Shown here piece after piece: positions 36,400 to 44,692 of a stretch of DNA of 64,000 nucleotides (positions within the stretch are counted from its first letter, which is position 1; each line of letters begins with the position of its first letter). The position numbers and the translations under genes are program-made. Origin of the DNA: Rhodocyclales bacterium. GTDB lineage: Bacteria > Pseudomonadota > Gammaproteobacteria > Burkholderiales > Rhodocyclaceae. The stretch lies in contig JACRLX010000021.1 of assembly GCA_016235165.1 (NCBI GenBank), positions 186,001-250,000 of the forward strand, written 5' to 3'. A model generated the notes under the pieces. It ran no database searches and had not been told where the DNA came from. It saw only the letters and a list, made by a program, of their open reading frames with translations.

Positions 36400-37073
36400 A
36401 CATCACGCAAGACCTCTCCATCATCGAACTCGTGCTCCATGCCAGCCTGGTGGTGAAGCTGGTGATGGGGCTGCTGACCCTGGTCTCGCTGATGTCCTGG
36501 TACTGGATCTTTCGCAAGGCCTTCGCGATCCGCGACGCGCGGGCCAAGACCGACAAGTTCGAGCGCGATTTCTGGAGCGGCGGCGACCTCAACGCGCTCT
36601 ACCAGAGCGCGGTCAACGACCGCCACCACTGCGGCGCGCTGGAACGCATCTTCGAGGCCGGCTACCGCGAGTTCGCCAAGCTGCGCGGACAGAAGACGCT
36701 GGACCCGGCCACCGTGGTCGACGGCGCGCGGCGCGCGATGCGCGCCACCTACCAGCGCGAAATCGACGACCTGGAAGCCCACCTCGCCTTCCTCGCCTCG
36801 GTCGGCTCGGTATCGCCCTACGTCGGCTTGTTCGGCACCGTCTGGGGCATCATGCACGCCTTTCGCGGCCTCGCCAACATGAGCACCGCCACCCTGCAGG
36901 CGGTCGCCCCCGGCATCGCCGAGGCGCTGGTGGCCACGGCCATCGGCCTGTTTGCCGCGATACCCGCGGTGATCGCCTACAACCGCTTCGCCCATGACGT
37001 CGACCGCCTTGCGGTGCGCTTCGAGAGCTTCATGGAAGAGTTCTCCAACATCCTGCAGCGGCAGATGCGATGA
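36396..37073 (+). CDS. tolQ: Tol-Pal proton channel subunit TolQ
   Basis: A 225-residue inner-membrane protein with three helices: about 15-40, then two near 125-200 after a cytoplasmic loop. Hallmarks are LASVGSVSPYVGLFGTVWGI and ALVATAIGLFAAIPAVIAYN, the MotA/TolQ/ExbB channel helices. With TolR it converts proton flow into work on TolA. Unusually, tolR does not follow at once; a 142-base insertion with repeats lies in between. Confidence 0.95.
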   Translation: MNITQDLSIIELVLHASLVVKLVMGLLTLVSLMSWYWIFRKAFAIRDARAKTDKFERDFWSGGDLNALYQSAVNDRHHCGALERIFEAGYREFAKLRGQKTLDPATVVDGARRAMRATYQREIDDLEAHLAFLASVGSVSPYVGLFGTVWGIMHAFRGLANMSTATLQAVAPGIAEALVATAIGLFAAIPAVIAYNRFAHDVDRLAVRFESFMEEFSNILQRQMR

Positions 37074-37189
37074 GTTCATTCAAGGTGACGGGTTCTGCAT
37101 GTCTGTCTGCTGCGCGCAGCGCAGCACCGATTTTGTCGCCCCCCTTCCCGGAAGGGGGGGCGGGGGGGATGCACACCCTGGCGCGGGAC

Positions 37190-37230
37190 CCTGCGTTGTC
37201 TCATCGGGGAACCCGATGAGACAACGCAGG
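37190..37230 (+). repeat. Perfect 19-bp inverted repeat covering the tolR ribosome site and start codon
   Basis: Left arm 37190-37208 and right arm 37212-37230 are exactly complementary over 19 bp around a GAA loop. The right arm contains the tolR ATG (37216) and its first codons; the Shine-Dalgarno-like GGGGA (37206-37210) is in the left arm and loop. In RNA the hairpin would hide both. The rest of the 37074-37215 gap contains a C-run/G-run hairpin (37139-37173 region) and no separate gene. Confidence 0.9.
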
Positions 37231-37629
37231 CTACTCAACGAGATCAACGTCGTGCCCTACATCGACGTGATGCTGGTGCTGCTGGTGATATTCATGGTTA
37301 CGGCGCCGATGATCCAGACCGGCAGTGTCGACCTGCCCAGCGTCGGCAAGAGCAGCCAGCCGCCGGTGGCGCCGCTGGAAGTGATCATCAAGGCGGACGG
37401 CTCGCTCTCGCTGCGCGACCGCGCCAAGGGCAGCGCCGAGCAGGTCGTCACCCGCGCGGAGCTGCCGGAGCGGCTCAGGCAGGCACAGACGGCAAGCCCG
37501 CAGCAGCCGGTGCTGATCGCCGGCGACCGCAACGTCAAATACGAACTGGTGCTGAATGTCATGGACGAATTGCAGAAGCAGCATGTGGCGAAGATAGGAC
37601 TGCTGGTGCAACCGACGGCGGGCAAGTAG
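37216..37629 (+). CDS. tolR: Tol-Pal subunit TolR (ExbD/TolR family)
   Basis: A 137-residue protein with one N-terminal helix carrying the proton-path Asp in NEINVVPYIDVMLVLLVIFM, followed by a periplasmic domain. The ATG at 37216 places RRLLNEINVVPYID at the usual distance from the N-terminus. A longer in-frame start at 37099 (MSVCCAQRS...) would add 39 residues encoded by repeat-like DNA and seems unlikely as the ancestral start. The start lies in a perfect hairpin, so translation may depend on coupling with tolQ or on RNA folding. Confidence 0.9.
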   Translation: MRQRRLLNEINVVPYIDVMLVLLVIFMVTAPMIQTGSVDLPSVGKSSQPPVAPLEVIIKADGSLSLRDRAKGSAEQVVTRAELPERLRQAQTASPQQPVLIAGDRNVKYELVLNVMDELQKQHVAKIGLLVQPTAGK

Positions 37630-38367
37630 TTGGCCGGCGACTCCCCGATCAGGCCCCCGGGCAACCCGGCCGGGAAACGGATTTCCATCGCCCTGGCCGT
37701 GGCGGTGCATCTGTTGCTGGCCGCCTTCCTCTTCTACGGCGTGAGCTGGCAGACCAAGGCGCCGGAAGCCGTGGAGGTCGAACTGGTGCGCGCTGCGCCG
37801 GAAGCCCCTCCGCCTCCAGTCGCCGTACCGCCAGCGCCGACTCCCGAGCCACCACCACCGGCACCTGAGCCGACACCCGCGCCGCCGCCACCCAAGCCGG
37901 AGATCGCGATCAAGGAAAAGCCCAAGCCGCCGCCGCCCAAGCCCGTGCCGGCACCGACGCCGCGCGTCGATCCCTTCCAGGAGCAGTTGAAGCGCGAGGC
38001 CGAGCAGCTCACCCAGCGCAAGCAGGCCGAGACCGCGGCGCAGGAACTGGCCCAGGTCAAAGCCAGCCAGGCCGCCGCGGCGCGCAACAAGGCGATCGCC
38101 GACTACCTCGGTCGCATCCGCGCCAAGATCCGCGGCAACATCGTGCTGCCGCCGGACATCAAGGGCAATCCCGAGGCCGTTTTCGAGGTGACGCAACTTC
38201 CCAGCGGCGAAGTGATCAGCGTGCGCATGAAAAAATCCTCGGGCAATGCCGCTCTCGATGCCGCCGTGGAACGCGCCGTCCTCAAGTCCAGCCCGCTGCC
38301 AAAACCCGAACAAAGCGATGTTTTCGACCGTTTGCTGAATATCCCCTACCGGCCGCGCGAGGACTAG
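37630..38367 (+). CDS. tolA: Tol-Pal bridging protein TolA
   Basis: A 245-residue protein with an N-terminal helix (ISIALAVAVHLLLAAFLFYG), a long Pro-rich then Lys/Glu/Ala-rich helical region, and a C-terminal TonB/TolA domain (VFEVTQLPSGEVISVRMKKS, SSGNAALDAAVERAV). It starts with TTG immediately after the tolR stop; no ATG is nearby. Shorter than the E. coli protein, as is usual in this class. Repeat A (37819-37843) encodes VAVPPAPTP inside the Pro-rich region. Confidence 0.9.
   Translation: MAGDSPIRPPGNPAGKRISIALAVAVHLLLAAFLFYGVSWQTKAPEAVEVELVRAAPEAPPPPVAVPPAPTPEPPPPAPEPTPAPPPPKPEIAIKEKPKPPPPKPVPAPTPRVDPFQEQLKREAEQLTQRKQAETAAQELAQVKASQAAAARNKAIADYLGRIRAKIRGNIVLPPDIKGNPEAVFEVTQLPSGEVISVRMKKSSGNAALDAAVERAVLKSSPLPKPEQSDVFDRLLNIPYRPRED
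37819..37843 (-). repeat. Repeat A copy 9 (in the TolA Pro-rich region)
   Basis: Plus strand GTCGCCGTACCGCCAGCGCC then GACTC. Encodes VAVPPAPT, which blends with the Pro-rich context. Confidence 0.75.
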
Positions 38368-38385
38368 ACGGCTATAATTCAGCCG

Positions 38386-39663
38386 ATGAAATTCAATGCC
38401 TTGCTCGTTGCCTGCGGCCTGGCCGTGGCGCCTTGGCTGGCCCATGCCCAGCTTACGGTCGAGATCACCGGCGCCGGCGCCAACCGCCTCCCCGTCGCCA
38501 TCGCCGATTTCAGCGGCGAACGCATCGTGGCCCAGGCCCTGACCTCCGTGGTCCGGGCCGACCTCGACCGCAGCGGCCTGTTTCGCCTGATCGATGCCGG
38601 TGCCCCGCTGGCCGACAACGCGACGCCGCCCTGGGACGAGCTCAAGGCACGCGGTGCCGATGCCGTGGCCGGTGGCAGCGTGACCGTCGCCACCGAGGGC
38701 CGTTACGAAACCCGCGTCCGTCTTTCCGACATCCCCAAGCAGGCGGCGCTCGGTACCCCGGCCTACCTGCACACCGGCGTCCAGCTCCGTGCCACGGCGC
38801 ACCGCATCTCCGACTACATCTACGAGAAACTGACCGGCGAACCCGGTGTGTTCTCCACGCGCATCGCCTACGTGGTCAAGAGCACCGGACGTTACGAACT
38901 CAAGATCGCCGACGCCGACGGCAGCAATGACCAGGCGGCCCTGGCCTCGCGGGAACCGATCATCTCGCCGGCCTGGTCGCCCGACGGCAGCAAGCTGGCC
39001 TACGTGTCCTTCGAAGCGAAGAAGCCGGTGGTATATGTGCACGACCTCGCCAGCGGGCGGCGTCACGTCGCGGCCAACTTCAAGGGCTCGAACTCCGCCC
39101 CGGCCTGGTCGCCCGACGGCAAGCAGTTGGCGGTGGTGCTGACCAAGGACGGCTCGTCCCAGCTCTACGTGGTGAATGCCGACGGCAGCGGCGTGACCCG
39201 CGTCGCCAACTCATCCGGCATCGACACCGAGCCGCGCTGGTCGCCCGACGGCCAGCACATCTATTTCACCTCCGACCGCGGCGGCAGCCCGCAGATCTAC
39301 CGGATTGCCAACAGCGGCGCTGGATTGGGAAACCCGGCCGAACGCATCAGCTTCGAAGGCAGCTACAACGTCACGCCGCGGCCATCGCCCGACGGCAGGA
39401 GCCTGGCCTTCATCACGCGCAACGGCGGCCGTTTCCAGCTCGCACTGATGGATCTGGCAACCAGGCAGGTGCAGATCCTCACCGATTCGACCAAGGACGA
39501 ATCGCCCAGCTTCGCCCCCAACGGCCGCATGATCCTCTATGCCACCGAGATCGGTGGCCGCGGCGTGCTGGCGGCCGTTTCCGCCGATGGCCGCGTCAAG
39601 CAAAAGCTCTCGGTGCAGGCCGCCGACGTGCGGGAACCGGCCTGGGGCCCGCTGGTCCGATAG
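38386..39663 (+). CDS. tolB: Tol-Pal periplasmic beta-propeller TolB
   Basis: A 425-residue periplasmic protein with signal peptide (LLVACGLAVAPWLAHAQ). The N-terminal domain is followed by a six-bladed propeller with repeated SPDGSKLAYVSF, SPDGKQLAVVL, SPDGQHIYFTS and SPDGRSLAFIT motifs, ending AAVSADGRVKQKLSVQAADV. It links Pal with TolA. A TATAAT lies at 38373-38378 just ahead of it, possibly an internal promoter, but no good -35 is seen. Confidence 0.96.
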   Translation: MKFNALLVACGLAVAPWLAHAQLTVEITGAGANRLPVAIADFSGERIVAQALTSVVRADLDRSGLFRLIDAGAPLADNATPPWDELKARGADAVAGGSVTVATEGRYETRVRLSDIPKQAALGTPAYLHTGVQLRATAHRISDYIYEKLTGEPGVFSTRIAYVVKSTGRYELKIADADGSNDQAALASREPIISPAWSPDGSKLAYVSFEAKKPVVYVHDLASGRRHVAANFKGSNSAPAWSPDGKQLAVVLTKDGSSQLYVVNADGSGVTRVANSSGIDTEPRWSPDGQHIYFTSDRGGSPQIYRIANSGAGLGNPAERISFEGSYNVTPRPSPDGRSLAFITRNGGRFQLALMDLATRQVQILTDSTKDESPSFAPNGRMILYATEIGGRGVLAAVSADGRVKQKLSVQAADVREPAWGPLVR

Positions 39664-39698
39664 AAACATTACCCGCCGCACTCATCCAGGAAACCATC

Positions 39699-40244
39699 AT
39701 GCGCGCACTTCTCAGCCTCTCCGCCCTGACCCTGCTGCTGGCCGCCTGCGGCTCACAACCCCCCGCTCCCGAGCAGAACCCCGCCGGAGTCGAGTCGCGT
39801 ACCCCGTCCGGGATCAAGGTCGAAACTCCGCCGGTCAAGGAGGTCAAGCCGGAGGCCGCCTTTGATCCCAACAGCATTGCTGCACTGAAGGATCCGCGCA
39901 GCCCGCTGTCGAAGCGCAGCGTGTATTTCGACTACGACAGCTACGTGGTCAAGGACGAGTTCCAGTCGCTGCTAGGCGCCCACGGCAAGTTCCTCGCCGC
40001 CAACCCGAAGATGAAAATGCTGATCCAGGGCAATGCCGACGAACGCGGCAGCCGCGAGTACAACCTGGCCCTGGGCCAGAAGCGCGCCGACGCCGTGCGC
40101 AAGGCGCTGACGCTGCTCGGCGCCCGCGAGGACCAGCTCGAAGCCGTCAGCCTGGGCGAAGAAAAACCCGCGTGCAGTGAATCGGCCGAAGACTGCTGGG
40201 CCAGGAACCGCCGCGGCGACATGCTGTATTCGGGCGAGTTCTGA
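39699..40244 (+). CDS. pal: Peptidoglycan-associated lipoprotein Pal
   Basis: A 181-residue outer-membrane lipoprotein. Lipobox is LLLAACGS at residues 12-19. The OmpA-like domain shows VYFDYDSYVVKDEFQSLLGA, IQGNADERGSREYNLALGQK and RADAVRKALTLLG, with the Asp and Arg that bind diaminopimelate. It follows tolB in the standard order. Confidence 0.97.
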   Translation: MRALLSLSALTLLLAACGSQPPAPEQNPAGVESRTPSGIKVETPPVKEVKPEAAFDPNSIAALKDPRSPLSKRSVYFDYDSYVVKDEFQSLLGAHGKFLAANPKMKMLIQGNADERGSREYNLALGQKRADAVRKALTLLGAREDQLEAVSLGEEKPACSESAEDCWARNRRGDMLYSGEF

Positions 40245-40246
40245 GC

Positions 40247-40984
40247 ATGCGCCTGCGGGCCCCGCTGCGCGTCGCATTGCTGGTCGCCGCGACCCTGTCG
40301 TTGCCGGCCGGTGCCGGCGTGTTCGACGACGACGAAGCGCGCGCGCGCATCGAGACACTCAAGGGCGAGTATGCCGAGCTGGCCAAGCGGGTCGAACTGA
40401 TCAATCGTAACCAGGTCGATTTCGCCAACCAGATCGAGGCGGTCAAGGCCGAGCTCGCCAAGCTGCGCGGACAAATCGAAGTGCTGGGCTACGAACTGGA
40501 AGCCACGCAAAAGCGGCAGAAGGATTTCTACGTCGATCTCGACAACCGCGTGCGCAAGCTGGAAACCGCGCCGCCGCCCGAAGCCAAGCCGGAGGCGCCC
40601 AAAGTCGACACGGCACAGGAAACCCGCGATTACGAAGCCGCCCTGGCCAGCCTCAAGGCGCTCAAGTACAAGGAGGCCGGCGCCGCCTTCCTCACCTTCA
40701 TCCAGGCCTATCCCAACGGCACGCTGGCGGCTTCGGCGCACTACTGGGGCGGCTACGCCCACGCCCAGGCCAGGGATCACGCCACTGCCGCCGACCTGTT
40801 CGGCAAGTTTGCCGCCGGCTGGCCGAACGACGAGCGCGCAGCGGGTGCGCTGGAAAGCCGCGTTGCCAGCCTGGAAGCGCTGAAGAATGCGAAAGCGGTA
40901 CGAGCAACGCTGGAACTGCTGGCCGACAAGTACCCGGCGACCGATGCCGGCAAGCGCGCCAAGCAGCGGCTGAAACGCAAATAA
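40247..40984 (+). CDS. cpoB: Cell division coordinator CpoB (YbgF)
   Basis: A 245-residue periplasmic protein with signal peptide, an N-terminal coiled coil (about 25-105: YAELAKRVELINRNQVDFAN, VKAELAKLRGQIEVL) and C-terminal TPR repeats (about 125-245: YKEAGAAFLTFIQAYPNG, HYWGGYAHAQARDHATAADL). It coordinates Tol-Pal with peptidoglycan synthesis. Two bases after pal; last gene of the operon. Confidence 0.93.
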   Translation: MRLRAPLRVALLVAATLSLPAGAGVFDDDEARARIETLKGEYAELAKRVELINRNQVDFANQIEAVKAELAKLRGQIEVLGYELEATQKRQKDFYVDLDNRVRKLETAPPPEAKPEAPKVDTAQETRDYEAALASLKALKYKEAGAAFLTFIQAYPNGTLAASAHYWGGYAHAQARDHATAADLFGKFAAGWPNDERAAGALESRVASLEALKNAKAVRATLELLADKYPATDAGKRAKQRLKRK

Positions 40985-41004
40985 GTCCCGGCGGCAGCGG
41001 CGCC

Positions 41005-41640
41005 GTGCTGCGCGTCAGCGAAATCTTCCATTCCCTGCAGGGCGAGACCAGCCGCGTCGGGCTGCCGACGGTCTTCGTCCGCCTCACGGGCTGTCCCTTG
41101 CGCTGTACCTGGTGCGATACCGCCTATGCCTTCAGCGGCGGCGAGTCGCTGGCGCAAGACGAAGTCCTGCGCCGCGTCGCCGCCTTCGATTGTCGCACCG
41201 TCTGCGTCACCGGTGGCGAACCCCTGGCGCAGAAGGCATGCATCGAACTGCTGACGGCCCTCTGCGCGGCGGGATACTCGGTATCGCTTGAAACCAGCGG
41301 CGCGCTCGACATCGCTGGCGTCGATCCGCGCGTCTCGCGCATCGTAGACCTCAAGGCTCCCGGCTCGGGCGAGGCAGCGAAAAACCGCTGGGAGAACCTC
41401 GACCTGCTGACGCCACAGGACGAGCTGAAATTTGTCCTCGCCTCGCGCGAAGACTATGACTGGGCGGTATCGGCGTGTCGCCAGCGCCGACTCTTTGAAC
41501 GCTGCCCGGTGCTGTTCGCCCCGGTGCAGGGCCAGCTCGATCCGGCGCGGCTGGCGCAGTGGCTGCTCGACGACAAACTGCCGGCGCGCTTCCAGCTGCA
41601 ACTGCACAAGGTCCTGTGGGGCAACGCCCCGGGACGCTGA
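41005..41640 (+). CDS. queE: 7-carboxy-7-deazaguanine synthase QueE
   Basis: A 211-residue radical-SAM enzyme forming the deazaguanine core for queuosine. The cluster motif is CPLRCTWCD (C-x3-C-x2-C) after SLQGETSRVGLPTVFVRLTG. Also visible are CVTGGEPLAQK and SLETSGALDI. GTG start 20 bases after cpoB. Repeat A (41471-41493) encodes SACRQRRL in a variable region before the FAPVQGQLDP motif. A gluQ gene nearby also serves queuosine modification. Confidence 0.93.
   Translation: MLRVSEIFHSLQGETSRVGLPTVFVRLTGCPLRCTWCDTAYAFSGGESLAQDEVLRRVAAFDCRTVCVTGGEPLAQKACIELLTALCAAGYSVSLETSGALDIAGVDPRVSRIVDLKAPGSGEAAKNRWENLDLLTPQDELKFVLASREDYDWAVSACRQRRLFERCPVLFAPVQGQLDPARLAQWLLDDKLPARFQLQLHKVLWGNAPGR
41471..41493 (-). 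repeat. Repeat A copy 10 (inside queE, diverged)
   Basis: Plus strand CGGCGTGTCGCCAGCGCC then GACTC. Two or three positions differ from consensus; it is read in a different frame (ACRQRRL) from most other copies. Confidence 0.5.
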
Positions 41641-41649
41641 TCCGGTCCG

Positions 41650-42132
41650 TCAGGCCGGCAGCGGCGGGCAGGGCGGCCGCTTCGCGGAAATCACCCGCGT
41701 GTTGACGCCGGCATAGTTGAGGCCGCCGAACAGGCGTGCGTACTCGATCTTCACGCAACGGTCCATGACCACGTCGAGCCCCGCCTCCGCCGCGAGCGCG
41801 GCGGCCTCGGGATTGATCACGCCCAATTGCAGCCAAAGGCAGCGCGCGCCGATGCGGACCGCTTCGCGGGCGATCGGCAGGGCATCCTCGGGTTTGCGGA
41901 ATACGTCCACCATATCCACCCTGACGGGGATGGCGGCGAGGTCGGGGTAGCTTTTCTGGCCGAGGATCTCGGGCGCGGCGGGATTCACCGGAATCACCGT
42001 GTAGCCGTGTTCGAGCATGTACTTGGCAGCAAAGTAGCTGGGGCGGTTCCAGCTCGGCGAGAGGCCGACCACCGCAATCACGCGGTTGCCCTGCAACACC
42101 CGGCGCAGGCCGGCGACATCATTGACGAGCAT
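41650..42132 (-). CDS. CoA-binding (YccU-like) protein
   Basis: A 160-residue Rossmann-type CoA-binding domain protein. Hallmarks are IAVVGLSPSWNRPSYFAAKY, VIPVNPAAPEILGQKSYPDL, VDVFRKPEDALPIAREAV and LWLQLGVINPEAAALAAEAG with VVMDRCVKIEY. Single-domain members are of unknown function. Convergent with queE, 9 bases between stops. Confidence 0.88.
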   Translation of the reverse strand: MLVNDVAGLRRVLQGNRVIAVVGLSPSWNRPSYFAAKYMLEHGYTVIPVNPAAPEILGQKSYPDLAAIPVRVDMVDVFRKPEDALPIAREAVRIGARCLWLQLGVINPEAAALAAEAGLDVVMDRCVKIEYARLFGGLNYAGVNTRVISAKRPPCPPLPA

Positions 42133-42155
42133 GGTGAACCTCCCTGGCGGATCGA

Positions 42156-43070
42156 TTATGCCACCGCAGCGGGAGCGGTCGCCGGTCCGCGCGGCACCCG
42201 CTCCAGGCGCCAGTTGGCGCCGGCCCAGGCCCAGAGCTCGGCCACCGTACCGCGCACCAGCTCCGCCGGCGGCCGCTGTCCGAGGAAGTCCAGCGCCGCG
42301 ACCAGTGCCGGCACCGGATGGTTTGCATCCAGCGGTGCCGCCAGCGTCTGCTTGGAAAGCTTCTCGCCGGCGGCGTTTACCGCCACCGGCAAGTGCGCAT
42401 AGGCAGGCGTGGCGACGCCCAGGCAGTGCTGCAGATGGATCTGGCGCGCGGTCGACAGCAGCAGGTCGGCGCCGCGCACCACGTCGGTGATCCCCGCCTC
42501 GGCGTCATCCACCACCACCGCGAGCTGGTAGGCGAACAGGCCGTCGGCACGCAACAGCACGAAATCGCCGGCCTCGGTGGCGAGATCGCTGTCGATGCGG
42601 CCCTGGATCGCGTCCTCGAAGCCGAGGCGGGCATCGCCTACACGTAGCCGCCAGGCGCGCGCCTCGCGGCCCGGCGCCAGGCCGGCGCGGCAGGTCCCTG
42701 GGTAGATCGCGGCGCCATCCGGCGCCAGCGCCGAATCCGCCAGCTCGCGACGGGTACAGGCACAGGGAAACACCACGCCGGCAGCCTTCAGTCGCTCCAG
42801 CGCCGCAGCGTAGGCCTCGTCGCGCCGGCTCTGCCATACCGGTGCGCCATCCCACTCGAATCCGCAAGCCTCCAGCATGCGCAGAATCTCCCCGGCCGCC
42901 GCCATCGAACAACGCGGCGCGTCGACATCCTCGATGCGCAGCAACCACGCTCCGCCACGGCTGCGCGCTTCCAGGCAGGAGCCCATGGCGGCCACCAGCG
43001 AGCCGAAATGCAGCGGGCCGGTGGGCGAAGGCGCAAAGCGCCCGCGATAAATGCCGGCGTGTTGACTCAT
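42156..43070 (-). CDS. gluQ: Glutamyl-Q tRNA(Asp) synthetase
   Basis: A 304-residue paralogue of the glutamyl-tRNA synthetase catalytic core. It has the HIGH-like motif FAPSPTGPLHFGSLVAA, zinc ligands in FPCACTRRELADS and YPGTCRAG, and a KMSKS-like KLSKQ. The anticodon-binding half of GluRS is absent, as expected. It attaches glutamate to queuosine in tRNA(Asp). The ATG at 43070 (SQHAGIYRGRFAPSP) is chosen; the frame is open far upstream, over the divergent thioredoxin gene, but only as a shadow. Confidence 0.93.
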   Translation of the reverse strand: MSQHAGIYRGRFAPSPTGPLHFGSLVAAMGSCLEARSRGGAWLLRIEDVDAPRCSMAAAGEILRMLEACGFEWDGAPVWQSRRDEAYAAALERLKAAGVVFPCACTRRELADSALAPDGAAIYPGTCRAGLAPGREARAWRLRVGDARLGFEDAIQGRIDSDLATEAGDFVLLRADGLFAYQLAVVVDDAEAGITDVVRGADLLLSTARQIHLQHCLGVATPAYAHLPVAVNAAGEKLSKQTLAAPLDANHPVPALVAALDFLGQRPPAELVRGTVAELWAWAGANWRLERVPRGPATAPAAVA

Positions 43071-43139
43071 TGCGTTCCGTGATGGCACGAGGCGGCGCAA
43101 ACCGGTAGCATTCGCATCAACTTGATAGGGGAAACCTTC

Positions 43140-43508
43140 ATGGCCACGCTGGAACTCACTACCGAGAATTTTCAACAAACCATCACGGACAACGCCAACG
43201 TAATCATAGACTTCTGGGCGCCGTGGTGCGCGCCCTGTCGCGGCTTCGCGCCAACCTTCGAGGCTGCCTCCGAGACGCGGCCCGATATCGTATTTGCCAA
43301 GGTGAACACCGAGGAACAGCAGGACATCGCGGCCGCCTTCAATATCCGCTCGATTCCGACCCTGATGGTTTTCCGCGACCAGATCATCATCTATTCCGAG
43401 GCTGGCGCGCTGCCGGCACAAGCCTTCGGCCAGTTGGTGGACCAGGCGATGGCACTGGACATGGACCAAGTCCGCGCCGAAATCGCCGAGCAGGGCGGCC
43501 AGGCCTGA
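43140..43508 (+). CDS. Thioredoxin-family protein
   Basis: A 122-residue thioredoxin with the active site FWAPWCAPCRGF, the cis-Pro in IRSIPTLMVF and the usual N-terminal strand ANVIIDF. CAPC rather than CGPC occurs in a minority of thioredoxins. The C-terminal 20 residues extend past the standard fold. AGGGG lies about 10 bases before the ATG. Cytoplasmic disulfide reductase role is likely. The sensor gene at 43561 follows. Confidence 0.9.
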   Translation: MATLELTTENFQQTITDNANVIIDFWAPWCAPCRGFAPTFEAASETRPDIVFAKVNTEEQQDIAAAFNIRSIPTLMVFRDQIIIYSEAGALPAQAFGQLVDQAMALDMDQVRAEIAEQGGQA

Positions 43509-43560
43509 ACCAGGGAACGCCGGGCATGGCCATTTCCAGCCTTGCCGGCGAACCGCTGTG

Positions 43561-44619
43561 ATGAGGCGCTTGTTGGGCAAGCCCCTGAGCCCGGATGCCA
43601 ACATCCGCCGCATCCGCATGCTCTACGGACGCCTGCCCTCGGGCCTCGTCTCGGCGCTGATTGGCGTCTTCCTGTGTTTCGTGGTGCTGCTGGACAGCGT
43701 GAGCCTGAATCTGATCAAGGCCTGGTCGGTGTATATGGTTTCGATCATCGCGGCGCGCAGCTGGATCTGGTACATGTTCGCCAATGCCGACCTGGACGCA
43801 AGCTCGATTCGCCGCTGGGAATGGCTGTTCGCCGCCGGCGCCTTGCTCACCGGGCTGGGCTGGGGAGCGCTGTTCGGCCCGATGCATCCACCAGCCACCC
43901 ATCCCGAGGCGCGCATCATGATCGTGCTGCTGGTGATCGTGGTCAGCTTCGCCGGCGGCGTCTTCCTCTCGCTCAGCAACCTCTCGTTCTGGCTTTTCGT
44001 GACGGCCGCGCTGGGCCCGGCCCTGGTCCACTTCACCAACACGCTGGGGCGCCAGCTGCAATGGCCGGTGGCCGCGGCCATCAGCTGCATTGTGGTTCTG
44101 GTGCTCCTGCAGCGCACCCTGCATCATTCTGAAAGCATCAACCTCGAGCGCGGTACCGAGGCCAAGGCCCTGCTCGACGAACAGCACGCGATCTTCGATT
44201 CCTCGCCCCTGGGCATCGCCATGATCGAGGACAAACGCATCGTCAAGTGCAATGTGCGCCTGGCCGAACTGCTCGGTCGCCGCATCCAGGACCTCAGCGG
44301 CAGCACCCTGCAACTACAGTTCTTCAGCCCGAGCGAAGCCGAACAGTTCTTCGCCGACGCCAGAACGGCATTCGACAAGGGCAGGCTGGCGCAGGGCATG
44401 TACCGCCTGCGTCGCGCCGACGGCACGCAGTTCTGGGCCGAACTTTCCGGTCGCCGCATGACCGGCGGCTCACAGCACAGCGTGTGGACCATCGCCGACG
44501 TCACCCTGCGCGTCGCCAACGAACGCCGCGCCCACCCGCGGCCGGCGATTCCGGACGCAACGGCGAAAGTCGCCGTGCCGCCAGCGCCGACTTCCGGCAG
44601 CGGTTCCGGCCAGGCTTAG
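43561..44619 (+). CDS. Membrane PAS sensor lacking an output domain
   Basis: A 352-residue protein with six or seven N-terminal helices (about 25-190) and one PAS domain (about 205-325: IFDSSPLGIAMIEDKRIVKC, RRADGTQFWAELSGRRM, SVWTIADVTLR). Proteins with this layout normally continue into a GGDEF, EAL or kinase domain. Here the chain ends within 25 residues of the PAS, after AKVAVPPAPTS encoded by repeat A and a short GS-rich tail. It looks truncated at the repeat that borders the hicAB cassette. ATG at 43561 used; GTG at 43558 is equivalent. Confidence 0.75.
   Translation: MRRLLGKPLSPDANIRRIRMLYGRLPSGLVSALIGVFLCFVVLLDSVSLNLIKAWSVYMVSIIAARSWIWYMFANADLDASSIRRWEWLFAAGALLTGLGWGALFGPMHPPATHPEARIMIVLLVIVVSFAGGVFLSLSNLSFWLFVTAALGPALVHFTNTLGRQLQWPVAAAISCIVVLVLLQRTLHHSESINLERGTEAKALLDEQHAIFDSSPLGIAMIEDKRIVKCNVRLAELLGRRIQDLSGSTLQLQFFSPSEAEQFFADARTAFDKGRLAQGMYRLRRADGTQFWAELSGRRMTGGSQHSVWTIADVTLRVANERRAHPRPAIPDATAKVAVPPAPTSGSGSGQA
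44566..44593 (-). repeat. Repeat A copy 11 (full palindromic form, end of PAS gene)
   Basis: Plus strand AAAGTCGCCGTGCCGCCAGC then GCCGACTT. Both ends carry AAAGTCG-type arms (AAAGTCGCCG and the complement of CGCCGACTT), so the complete element is an imperfect palindrome. It marks the distal edge of the hicAB cassette. Confidence 0.85.
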
Positions 44620-44631
44620 ACGTTGAACAGG
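44620..44631 (-). repeat. Displaced copy of the ychF 3' end
   Basis: ACGTTGAACAGG is identical to 45373-45384, which encodes the last residues of YchF. It is non-coding here, lying between the PAS gene stop and hicB. Confidence 0.6.
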
Positions 44632-44692
44632 CAGGACAGCCGATAAAGCCTGGATTCGCGAGCCGTGCCCCGGATGGCAATGTCCGTGCTTG

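Noticed and set aside
37099-37215. Extended TolR start adding 39 residues
   Set aside because: The added sequence comes from repeat-like DNA, is Gly/Cys-rich and unlike TolR N-termini; kept only as an alternative.
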